From contig CALEPD010000035.1 in assembly GCA_937910265.1 (NCBI GenBank), forward strand, positions 1 to 14,340: DNA of 14,340 nt, read 5' to 3'. This DNA is from an uncultured Bacteroidales bacterium (lineage in GTDB: Bacteria; Bacteroidota; Bacteroidia; Bacteroidales; P3). The notes under the pieces were generated by a model. That model had not been told where the DNA came from. It saw nothing but the letters and a program-made list of their open reading frames with translations, and searched no databases. Of this stretch, positions 1-6,529 are shown piece by piece; positions within the stretch are counted from its first letter, which is position 1, and every line of letters begins with the position of its first letter. The position numbers and the translations under genes were made by a program.

Positions 1-2
1 TT

Positions 3-128
3 GTACGTGAAGAGACTATTCAAACACAAGATTTTTTCAATTACACACCCTTTGGAAAGGTTGATTTAATCGGTTTTCGAATGTATCAATTCAGGTCCTT
101 TGTTACATTCAGAATATTCAAATTTTAA
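3..128 (+). CDS. Possible 3' end of an outer-membrane-type protein (partial)
   Basis: An open frame enters from the left edge and gives 41 codons before TAA at 126-128. The last residues alternate hydrophobic and polar and end in phenylalanine (FRSFVTFRIFKF), which is the usual C-terminal signature of outer-membrane beta-barrels such as TonB-dependent receptors. That resemblance is the only support. The stretch is short and AT-rich, and frame 1 is also open for 22 codons, so it could be chance. No function beyond 'possible beta-barrel C-terminus' can be given. Confidence 0.35.
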   Translation, partial: VREETIQTQDFFNYTPFGKVDLIGFRMYQFRSFVTFRIFKF

Positions 129-315
129 ATGGAGAAATCCCTCGTAATTCAATACATTTCTCAAAAAGCCTATAAATCGCCTATATTCGACAAAAAACAT
201 TTAGAACACAAACACCTTAAGAATAAAAAAGAAGGTGCTTAAAATCCAATTATGAAGGTCGTTTTTTGACGCTTCTTGTATTTATTTTTGGTTATTATTC
301 ACTTAACAATACTGT
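129..315. other. AT-rich intergenic stretch, no gene seen
   Basis: No convincing coding frame lies here. A 6-bp inverted repeat (CACCTT 213-218, AAGGTG 232-237) could form a weak hairpin but lacks a T-tract. A -7-like TATTTTTG (283-290) lies 26 bases before the padR start, but the nearest upstream TTTG (265-268) is only 14 bases away instead of 19, so a promoter is not secure. Confidence 0.4.
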
Positions 316-706
316 ATGTCATACACTATTATGGAATTAGGAGGTGGAGGCATTTTGGATGAACTCATACAATCTCTCATTATAGAACTGCGGAGAGGTA
401 CACTTACTCTTGCGGTCTTAAGTCAATTACAAAAACCCGAATACGGATACTCACTCGTTCAATCCCTAGAAGAAAAAAATGTTACGATTGATCCCAGCAC
501 ACTTTACCCTCTATTGAGAAGATTGGAAAAGCAAGGTTTACTGGTTAGTGATTGGAAGTTAAATGGAAATCGACAGAGAAAACGGAGGTTGTTGGGTACT
601 TAAAAACAACGGTAAAGACCCTCTCCTATTCTTCTACACCAATGGTGAGCTCTTGATATACGAGGCCGATTAAACCATTGAAACCGTATATAATCAATTC
701 AGCTAA
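316..706 (+). pseudogene. PadR-family transcriptional regulator, apparently frameshifted
   Basis: The open frame from ATG 316 encodes 95 residues. It carries a recognisable PadR winged-helix core: LRRGTLTLAVLSQL (about residues 25-38), YGYSLVQ (43-49), and TLYPLLRRLEKQGLL (62-76) as the recognition-helix region. PadR proteins are usually 105-115 residues and continue after the wing with a pattern like RPRKYYVLxxxGK. Here the frame reads RQRKRRLLGT and stops at 601-603. The next frame (590 onward) reads CWVLKNNGKD, the expected continuation, then stops at 671-673. After that stop the same frame gives TIETVYNQFS before TAA at 704-706. I infer a decayed gene with one frameshift near 583-590 and one nonsense codon. 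The translation start could instead be ATG 331 or TTG 355, the latter behind a purine-rich GGAGGTGGAGG. The core resembles PadR proteins of Firmicutes, so transfer is possible. A functional short variant cannot be excluded. Confidence 0.6.
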
Positions 707-752
707 AACACCTGGATAAGAATATACTATAATTTGTTTTACACCTCAAATC

Positions 753-777
753 AGCCGGCTATAAATGCCGGCTTTTT
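753..777 (+). terminator. Rho-independent terminator after padR
   Basis: A 7-bp perfect stem AGCCGGC (753-759) and GCCGGCT (767-773) encloses a 7-base loop and is followed by TTTTT (773-777). The GC-rich stem with an immediate T-run is a textbook intrinsic terminator. It separates the padR remnant from the aminotransferase gene. Confidence 0.85.
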
Positions 778-863
778 CATTTGCCACAGAACAAAAAAAC
801 AGAACATTTTACTGGTATCGGAATAACCATGATAGAAAAATTGATTATATAATTCCCATGCAT

Positions 864-894
864 TTTGTTGATTAAAAATAAATATGTACTTTTG
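864..894 (+). promoter_or_regulatory. Bacteroidota-type promoter of the aminotransferase gene
   Basis: TTTG at 864-867 and TACTTTTG at 887-894 are separated by exactly 19 bases. This matches the Bacteroidota primary sigma consensus TTTG-N19-TAnnTTTG in every defined position. Transcription should begin near 901, leaving a leader of about 70 bases. Confidence 0.8.
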
Positions 895-905
895 CACATA
901 CAAAT

Positions 906-942
906 AATCGATAAAAATTTATTGATTTAGGTTATACGTATA
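906..942 (+). promoter_or_regulatory. Leader hairpin and palindrome before the aminotransferase
   Basis: Right after the predicted transcription start, AATCGATAAA (906-915) pairs with TTTATTGATT (918-927), with one G-U wobble in RNA. The central two bases are too few for a loop, so the inner pairs would open. It is followed by the 10-base perfect palindrome TATACGTATA (933-942). Either could be a protein site or a 5' stabilising structure. Both are AT-rich, so chance is a real alternative. Confidence 0.3.
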
Positions 943-969
943 GATTATCAACAAATTATAAAAATTCAA

Positions 970-2172
970 ATGGAAGTACTCAGCAACCGTATTTTAAACA
1001 TGGCCGAGAGTGAAACATTGGCCATGACTGCAAAAGCACGCGAATTGAAAGCCGCCGGAAAAGATGTTATCAGCCTCTCTATCGGAGAGCCCGACTTCAA
1101 TACCCCCGAGATGGTAAAAGAAGCTGCAAAGAAAGCCATCGACGACAACTTTACCCACTATCCTCCTGTACCCGGATACGCCGATGTAAAAGAGGCTATC
1201 TGCGCAAAATTGAAACGCGACAACGACTTGGACTACAAACCCGAACAGATTGTAGTGTCGACCGGAGCAAAACAAAGCATCTACCAATTGGCACAATGTC
1301 TCATCAATCCCGGTGACGAAGTTATCATCCCCACTCCATTCTGGGTATCGTATAAAGAGGTGGTACGCGTAGCAGAAGGAAAATGCGTTTACGTAAAAAC
1401 CGACATAGCCAACGACTTCAAGGTAACCGCAGCCCAACTCGAGGCAGCCATCACCCCCAAGACCAAATTGATCATGTTCTCGTCACCGTCGAATCCGACC
1501 GGCATGCTCTACACCAAAGAAGAGCTGAAAGCCATTGCCGAGGTTGTTGCACGGCATGAGAATGTCTATGTAATGTCGGACGAAATCTACGAACACATCA
1601 ATTTCGTAGGAAAACATGAGAGTATAGCCCAATTCCCCGAAGTTAAAGACCGCGTGATCGTCATCAACGGTGTTGCCAAGGGATTTGCAATGACCGGATG
1701 GCGTATCGGATTCATCGCCGCCCCCACATTCATTGCCAAAGCTTGCAACAAGCTTCAGGGACAGGTAACCAGCGCAACATGCTCTATCGCACAGAAAGCC
1801 ACCGTATGCGCCATGCAGATGGACCCCAAGACCAGTGAGGACATCATCAACATGCGCAACATCTTCAAACAACGTCGCGACATGGTTTACGAGCTCTTAT
1901 GCGAGATACCCGGTTTGAAAGTACGCATGCCCCAAGGTGCATTCTATTTCTTCCCTGACTGCAGCTCATACTATGGTAAAAGCTACAACGGAACCAAGAT
2001 TGAAAACTCAACCGACATGGCATTCTACCTGCTGAACGAAGCCAACGTGGCTACAGTTATGGGCAGCGCATTCGGTGATGACGCTTGCATCCGTCTCAGC
2101 TACGCCACCAGCGAAGAGGTTCTTCGCGAAGCCATCCGCCGCATCAGCGAAGCACTTGCCAAACTGGCATAA
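970..2172 (+). CDS. PLP-dependent class I aminotransferase (aspartate aminotransferase type)
   Basis: This 400-residue protein is a full-length fold-type I aminotransferase, expected to be a cytosolic homodimer that swaps the amino group between an amino acid (probably aspartate/glutamate) and a 2-oxo acid. The order of motifs fits the family: SIGEPDF near the N-terminus; SSPSNPTG with N175, which contacts the cofactor; SDEIYE with D204, which binds the pyridine nitrogen, and Y207; NGVAKGFAMTGWRIG with K237 as the Schiff-base lysine and R245 for the phosphate; and IRLSYATS with R375, which binds the substrate carboxylate. The sequence around the lysine reads GVAKGFAMTG where GVSKAYAMTG is common, a conservative change. 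The gene has its own promoter (864-894) and stands alone between the padR terminator and the recA promoter. Family and activity type are clear. Exact substrate preference, and so a symbol such as aspC or aspB, cannot be read from the sequence. Confidence 0.93.
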   Translation: MEVLSNRILNMAESETLAMTAKARELKAAGKDVISLSIGEPDFNTPEMVKEAAKKAIDDNFTHYPPVPGYADVKEAICAKLKRDNDLDYKPEQIVVSTGAKQSIYQLAQCLINPGDEVIIPTPFWVSYKEVVRVAEGKCVYVKTDIANDFKVTAAQLEAAITPKTKLIMFSSPSNPTGMLYTKEELKAIAEVVARHENVYVMSDEIYEHINFVGKHESIAQFPEVKDRVIVINGVAKGFAMTGWRIGFIAAPTFIAKACNKLQGQVTSATCSIAQKATVCAMQMDPKTSEDIINMRNIFKQRRDMVYELLCEIPGLKVRMPQGAFYFFPDCSSYYGKSYNGTKIENSTDMAFYLLNEANVATVMGSAFGDDACIRLSYATSEEVLREAIRRISEALAKLA

Positions 2173-2278
2173 AGCTCACAGGCTCTGAAAAGGAGCACAA
2201 CATATACCGGGGTTCGGTCAAAAATGGCTGCTGTAAACAGCCTTCATTCAAGAGAATCTATTTACAGAACCCACACAT

Positions 2279-2324
2279 AAATGTACAGTATGTTTTTGGA
2301 TATTCAAAAAAATACTGTACATTT
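2279..2324. repeat. 13-bp inverted repeat over the recA promoter, candidate operator
   Basis: AAATGTACAGTAT (2279-2291) and ATACTGTACATTT (2312-2324) are perfect reverse complements with a 20-base spacer. Each arm contains the self-complementary hexamer TGTACA. The right arm covers nearly all of the -7 element and the left arm ends four bases before the -33 element, so a bound protein would occlude RNA polymerase. The dyad lies upstream of the predicted transcription start and so would be absent from the recA mRNA, which favours a DNA-level operator over an RNA hairpin. It does not fit the E. coli LexA box form CTGT-N8-ACAG. Confidence 0.6.
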
Positions 2325-2325
2325 G
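2295..2325 (+). promoter_or_regulatory. Bacteroidota-type promoter of recA
   Basis: TTTG (2295-2298) and TACATTTG (2318-2325) are spaced by exactly 19 bases, a full match to the Bacteroidota housekeeping consensus. The start of transcription should fall near 2332, giving a leader of about 50 bases. Confidence 0.82.
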
Positions 2326-2362
2326 TATTAATATTCAACAGAAACATATTTTTATTATTAAC

Positions 2363-2379
2363 ATTGTAATACGCTGATA
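2363..2379 (+). repeat. Leader element, copy 1 (before recA)
   Basis: ATTGTAATACGCTGATA lies in the recA leader and ends two bases before the ATG. It matches 16 of 17 bases with 7318-7334 in the leader of the giant surface-protein gene. No known function is recognised. Confidence 0.5.
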
Positions 2380-2381
2380 CT

Positions 2382-3422
2382 ATGGCAAAAGAGACAAACG
2401 GCATGGATTCCACGAAATTAGAAAAGTTAAAAATTTTACAGAGTACACTCGATAAGATTGAAAAAAGTTACGGTAAAGGCTCCATCATGAAACTGGGTGA
2501 CCGTCCAGAATCTGACCTTGAAGTAATCTCGACCGGAAGCGTAAGCCTTGACATTGCCTTAGGTGTAGGCGGACTTCCACGCGGCCGTGTTATTGAAATA
2601 TACGGACCTGAGTCGTCGGGTAAAACCACTTTGGCCACCCACGTCATAGCCGAAGCACAAAAGAAAGGAGGCATCGCTGCCTTTATCGACGCCGAACATG
2701 CATTCGACCCCAGTTACGCAAAAAGACTGGGCTGCGACATCGACAACCTCCTCATCTCGCAACCCGATAATGGAGAACAGGCATTGGAAATTGCCGACAA
2801 CTTGATTCGCTCAGGAGCCATCGACGTAATTGTCATCGACTCGGTTGCCGCCCTCACCCCAAAAGCCGAAATCGACGGTGAGATGGGAGAAAGCAAAATG
2901 GGACTTCAAGCCCGACTCATGAGCCAGGCATTGAGAAAACTCACCGCGACTATCAGCAAGACCAACTGTTGCTGCATCTTCATCAACCAATTGCGTGAAA
3001 AGTTGGGCGTTTTGTTCGGAAATCCAGAAACCACAACCGGTGGCAACGCACTGAAATTCTACGCTTCGGTACGTATTGACATCCGCCGTGTACAAGCCAT
3101 AAAGGAGGGCGACCAAAATGTGGGCAACCGCGTTAAGGTGAAGATAGTTAAAAACAAAGTGGCACCTCCATTCCGCACATGCGAATTCGACCTTATGTTC
3201 GGTGAAGGAATCTCGCGCATAGGCGAAATAATCGACCTCGGCGTAGCCCAAGACATTGTACACAAGAGCGGCAGCTGGTTCAGCTACGGCGACAGCAAGC
3301 TGGCACAAGGCCGTGAATCGCTTAAACAACTATTACGTGACAATCCGGAACTGTGCGACGAAATAGAGCAGAAAATTCGTGCCAACATGAACGGCGAAGA
3401 AATGACCGTAGAGCAGGAATAG
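2382..3422 (+). CDS. recA: RecA recombinase
   Basis: RecA is the cytosolic ATPase that forms filaments on single-stranded DNA, drives homologous strand exchange and, where LexA-type repressors exist, stimulates their self-cleavage. The 346-residue length is normal. Seen in order: an N-terminal helix region with EKSYGKGSIM (about 28-37); Walker A GPESSGKT (75-82) with K81; FIDAEHAFDP with catalytic E105; Walker B VIVIDS with D153; and the DNA-binding L2 region GNPETTTGGNALKFYASVR starting at residue 213. The C-terminus is acidic (EEMTVEQE), as expected for the regulatory tail. The ATG at 2382 gives the standard MAKE start. The gene has its own promoter (2295-2325) with an overlapping inverted repeat, so repression of an SOS type is plausible, although the repressor is not in this window. 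Nothing in the protein is unusual. Confidence 0.98.
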   Translation: MAKETNGMDSTKLEKLKILQSTLDKIEKSYGKGSIMKLGDRPESDLEVISTGSVSLDIALGVGGLPRGRVIEIYGPESSGKTTLATHVIAEAQKKGGIAAFIDAEHAFDPSYAKRLGCDIDNLLISQPDNGEQALEIADNLIRSGAIDVIVIDSVAALTPKAEIDGEMGESKMGLQARLMSQALRKLTATISKTNCCCIFINQLREKLGVLFGNPETTTGGNALKFYASVRIDIRRVQAIKEGDQNVGNRVKVKIVKNKVAPPFRTCEFDLMFGEGISRIGEIIDLGVAQDIVHKSGSWFSYGDSKLAQGRESLKQLLRDNPELCDEIEQKIRANMNGEEMTVEQE

Positions 3423-3437
3423 CGCTTGATTGATTTT

Positions 3438-3515
3438 AACCCAAGGTGGGTTCTATAAATTCACCGTTTCAACAGAAAAACAACCAGTACAGAAAAACAA
3501 ATATAGAACCACCTT
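3438..3515 (+). promoter_or_regulatory. Mutually exclusive hairpins between recA and the next gene
   Basis: A short hairpin AACCCA (3438-3443), loop AGG, TGGGTT (3447-3452) overlaps a longer inverted repeat: AAGGTGGGTTCTATA (3443-3457) pairs with TATAGAACCACCTT (3502-3515) apart from one bulged G. The two structures compete for 3443-3452. The distal arm ends nine bases before the ATG at 3525. No consensus Bacteroidota promoter was found in 3423-3524, so these sequences may sit in a read-through transcript from recA. A recA terminator with partial read-through, or control of translation of the next gene, are both possible. Confidence 0.45.
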
Positions 3516-3524
3516 GACAATATT

Positions 3525-4292
3525 ATGAAAAGAAAGATGAAAACCATTGTAAAAAGTTTGCTGGCAGCAATTATCTGCACCAGTATACCAGCCATGGCAA
3601 GTGCACAAAGCGACACTGTGCCCACCAACACCGCGCCGGCAGTAGTACCCACAATACCCACTGCGCAACCAGTCGACAGCATTTCGACAGCACCCGTGCC
3701 TACAGCACAATCCGCAACCGAAGTGCCAACCGATTCGACATTGCTCCAAGGGATAGCCACAGAAATCCCGGCAACCTACACGGGCGAACAGAATGTGTAT
3801 GGCGACACCAAATACTACAACTACGAAGACGATCCCGACTACTACCGACAACCCAAAAATCCCTACCGCACCTTCGGGCACAATTTCAACAAATTCTTCT
3901 TTGAAGGCGTTGCCCTTGTTTCGGCCTACGGAGAAACTGCCATCGGAGGACATTTCGCATACATTCCCCAACAATGGGGAGGATATATGGCAGTCATGAA
4001 CAGTATCGACTACTATCCGTCGGAATACTTGTTTACCCCATCCGATTGGTATTCTATTGGAGCCGTGTTCCGCTGCTCAGAGCCTCGAAGTTCTTCCGAC
4101 TTCCAGATTTTCGGAGGTGTTGTATTCCACGAAGGCGCCGGTTTTGAGGTGGGATTCCGCTATGCATTCGAGAACTTTTTCGGAAACCGGGGTTTCTCAT
4201 GGTGGAGCCTTTCATACAGTATGGGTCATGTAAACCATACTCCATTTTTCACCATCGGATTAAGTATTCCGGCAGCCTTGCTGCTCTTTTAA
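3525..4292 (+). CDS. Predicted secreted/outer-membrane protein of unknown function
   Basis: I do not recognise a named family. The 255-residue product starts with a clear signal peptide: MKRKMKT, a hydrophobic stretch, and a likely cleavage after AMASA (residue 27). ATG 3537 is an alternative start within the same signal peptide. Residues 28-80 are low-complexity, rich in Pro, Thr, Ala, Val and Ser, and look like a flexible linker. Residues 95-115 are Tyr/Asp-rich. From about 120 onward the chain is rich in aromatic residues and glycine with alternating strands (for example GGVVFHEGAGFEVGFRYAF and FFTIGLSIPAALLLF) and ends in Phe, suggesting a small beta-barrel or beta-sandwich at the outer membrane. 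It is 26 bp upstream of the Rel/SpoT gene and 102 bp downstream of recA, without an evident promoter of its own. Co-transcription with rel-mazG is likely, but a functional link is not shown. Confidence 0.82.
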   Translation: MKRKMKTIVKSLLAAIICTSIPAMASAQSDTVPTNTAPAVVPTIPTAQPVDSISTAPVPTAQSATEVPTDSTLLQGIATEIPATYTGEQNVYGDTKYYNYEDDPDYYRQPKNPYRTFGHNFNKFFFEGVALVSAYGETAIGGHFAYIPQQWGGYMAVMNSIDYYPSEYLFTPSDWYSIGAVFRCSEPRSSSDFQIFGGVVFHEGAGFEVGFRYAFENFFGNRGFSWWSLSYSMGHVNHTPFFTIGLSIPAALLLF

Positions 4293-4318
4293 AATAAGCA
4301 AACGAAAGCAGGGTCACC

Positions 4319-6529
4319 ATGTATGTGATAGACAAAAAGCGTGAAGAGATAGAGATATGGCAACGTTTTGAAAATCTGCTGCACGCATGCAATCAGATCA
4401 AGGTTCTGTCCCCTGAAGAGACGGAGTCCATCCAAAAAGCGTTTGCTTTGGCCAATAAAGCTCATGCCGGCACTCGTAGAAAATCGGGAGAGCCTTATAT
4501 TTTCCATCCCCTGGCAGTTGCCCTCATAGCAGTGAACGAGATAGGATTGGGTCCTACCGCGGTTATCTGCGCATTGCTCCACGATGTGGTGGAAGACACT
4601 GATACATCGATTGACGAAATACGCATGATATTCGGAGATCGGGTGGCAATCATCATTGACGGCCTCACCAAAATCAATGACATGGGAGCGCTGCAACCCA
4701 ATACATCGAAACAGGCCGAAACATACAGGAAGATATTGCTTTCGATGTGCGACGATGTGTATGTGATATTCCTGAAACTCTGCGACAGGCTACACAACAT
4801 GCGTACACTCGACGCAATGAACGAAACCAAAAAGCTGACTATCAGCAGCGAAACACAATATCTATACATACCTCTCGCCCACCGACTTGGATTATACAAT
4901 ATCAAGACTGAATTGGAAGAATTGGTGATGAAATACACCAATCCTGAAAAATTCAACGAGGTATCACAACTAGTCAAAGCGACGTTGGGCAAAGAAGAGG
5001 AGCTGGTGCAATGCCTTACCAACCCCATCAAGCAGATGCTCAACGACAACGGGTATAAATACACGCTCAAATCAAGGGTAAAATCCATCTACTCCTGCTG
5101 GAAAAAGATGGAACAGAAAGGCGTTGCTTTCGAAGAGATATTCGACCTTTATGCCATGCGCATTATTCTCGATGTGCCATTGGAACACGAGAAAGAAGAG
5201 TGCTTTAAAGTGTACGGACTTATCACGTCCAAATTCCCCCCCAATCCCGAGCGATTCCGCGACTGGATAAACGCTCCGAAGAACAACGGATACGAGAGTC
5301 TTCACACAACCGTGATGACCCCCATAGGACAATGGGCTGAAATTCAAATACGCACAGAACGCATGGACAGCGTTGCGGAAAAGGGAATGGCGGCACATTT
5401 TATATACAAAGAGGCCCATCCCGAAGAAGTCCAAACGGAAAACCCTGTCGAAACATGGCTTCAACAGATCAGAAGTACACTGGAAACAACAGACAAAAGT
5501 GCCATCGACTTGGTAGAATCGTTCCGCGAAACATTGTACACCAAAGAAATATACCTGTTCACTCCGAAAGGCGACACCATCATACTTCCCTCGTACGCCA
5601 CAGTTCTCGACTTTGCATTTGCCATTCATACTGATTTGGGACTTCACTGCATGGGCGCGAAGGTGAACGGACGCGTTGTGTCGAACAGTTACAAGCTTCA
5701 GAGCGGACAAAAAGTTCAACTCATCACCAGCAAGAAAACCATTCCAACAGAGGAATGGCTTGAATATGCCCACACCTCCAGCGCACGCGAAAGCCTGAAG
5801 GATTATCTGCGTGCACAACGCAAACCTTATGTCGATACCGGTAAAAACAAACTCGATTCATTATTCAAGAAATGTTCAGTAAGAAACGGTCCGGAAGAGG
5901 TTGCCAAACTAAAGAAATACTGCAAAATATCGAGCGACACTTATTTCTACTATCTTTTGGCAATCAACCGGATAGGAGAAAAAGATATTCTGGCATGTTT
6001 TAACAAAAACAAACCGTCGCCACAGTTCATGTTTCTCAATCCCTTCAAGAGCCTTTTCGGCATCAAAGAGGGGAAAAACGAAAACAATCTGGAACATTTG
6101 TTGCCTTTAGACCAACAGAACCTTCCCACGGTGGCGGCGACCTGCTGCAACCCAATTCCCGGGGACTCGGTGATTGGCATTATAGAAGACAGCAAGGTAA
6201 TGGTGCACCGTACCAATTGCAACCACGCCATCAATACCATGGCCAACCACGAGAACAAGATTATACAGGCCAAATGGCAACCGAACAAACAGGTTGAGTT
6301 GCTTACCGGTCTGACCATTACGACTATGGACCGTGTCGGTATTCTTCAAGAAATAACCAACTTGATATCAGAGGAATTCCGTATCAATATGCGGGCATTC
6401 ACCTTCGAGTCTATCGACGGTATCGGACGTGGCATGGTTATGCTGTACATCAACAGTGTTGAGAAACTAAACACCCTTATCGAAAGGTTAAAGTCAATAG
6501 ATGGAATCAAAGACGTTAGACGCATATAA
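4319..6529 (+). CDS. Bifunctional (p)ppGpp synthetase/hydrolase (Rel/SpoT family)
   Basis: This cytosolic enzyme makes the alarmone (p)ppGpp from ATP and GDP/GTP and also hydrolyses it, setting the stringent response. At 736 residues it is a complete long RSH. The HD hydrolase domain (about 40-200) keeps H63, the HD pair H88-D89, E92-D93 and D156 (KLCDRLHNMRT), so hydrolysis should be active. The synthetase domain (about 235-365) keeps FDLYAMRII with D276, NNGYESLHT with Y325 and H329, and AEIQIRT with E341, so synthesis should also be active. TGS is at about 408-473 (KEIYLFTPKGD onward), a helical region follows, then the Cys-rich element (C609, C610, H630, C634) and a C-terminal ACT domain (about 660-736, GLTITTMDRVGILQEIT). 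These regulatory domains contact the ribosome in studied homologues. mazG overlaps its last 29 bases. The symbol rel, relA or spoT cannot be fixed by sequence alone. Confidence 0.96.
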   Translation: MYVIDKKREEIEIWQRFENLLHACNQIKVLSPEETESIQKAFALANKAHAGTRRKSGEPYIFHPLAVALIAVNEIGLGPTAVICALLHDVVEDTDTSIDEIRMIFGDRVAIIIDGLTKINDMGALQPNTSKQAETYRKILLSMCDDVYVIFLKLCDRLHNMRTLDAMNETKKLTISSETQYLYIPLAHRLGLYNIKTELEELVMKYTNPEKFNEVSQLVKATLGKEEELVQCLTNPIKQMLNDNGYKYTLKSRVKSIYSCWKKMEQKGVAFEEIFDLYAMRIILDVPLEHEKEECFKVYGLITSKFPPNPERFRDWINAPKNNGYESLHTTVMTPIGQWAEIQIRTERMDSVAEKGMAAHFIYKEAHPEEVQTENPVETWLQQIRSTLETTDKSAIDLVESFRETLYTKEIYLFTPKGDTIILPSYATVLDFAFAIHTDLGLHCMGAKVNGRVVSNSYKLQSGQKVQLITSKKTIPTEEWLEYAHTSSARESLKDYLRAQRKPYVDTGKNKLDSLFKKCSVRNGPEEVAKLKKYCKISSDTYFYYLLAINRIGEKDILACFNKNKPSPQFMFLNPFKSLFGIKEGKNENNLEHLLPLDQQNLPTVAATCCNPIPGDSVIGIIEDSKVMVHRTNCNHAINTMANHENKIIQAKWQPNKQVELLTGLTITTMDRVGILQEITNLISEEFRINMRAFTFESIDGIGRGMVMLYINSVEKLNTLIERLKSIDGIKDVRRI

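Noticed and set aside
265..290. Bacteroidota promoter before padR
   Set aside because: The -7-like TATTTTTG is present, but TTTG is 14 bases upstream instead of 19, and AT-rich DNA gives such matches easily.
994..1437. Minus-strand open frame of 147 codons inside the aminotransferase gene
   Set aside because: It lies wholly opposite a clear enzyme gene, is rich in Cys, Phe and Gly without any domain pattern, and is explained as a mirror of the codon use of the plus-strand gene.
2226..2242. Hairpin GGCTG/CAGCC after the aminotransferase stop as a terminator
   Set aside because: The stem is only five base pairs and is followed by TTCATTCAAG, not a T-run. Too weak to call.
2282..2322. E. coli-type LexA box in the recA promoter
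   Set aside because: CTGT occurs in the right arm, but no ACAG follows at the required eight-base spacing. Only the larger dyad is supported.
3453..3974. Minus-strand open frame of 173 codons opposite the gene at 3525
   Set aside because: It has a Gly/Cys/Val-rich composition with no recognisable domain, while the plus strand has a proper signal peptide. Treated as a shadow.
5072..5818. Minus-strand open frame of 248 codons opposite the Rel/SpoT gene
   Set aside because: The length is notable, but the translation is Cys/Phe/Val-rich with no motif, and the plus strand encodes conserved synthetase and TGS residues throughout.
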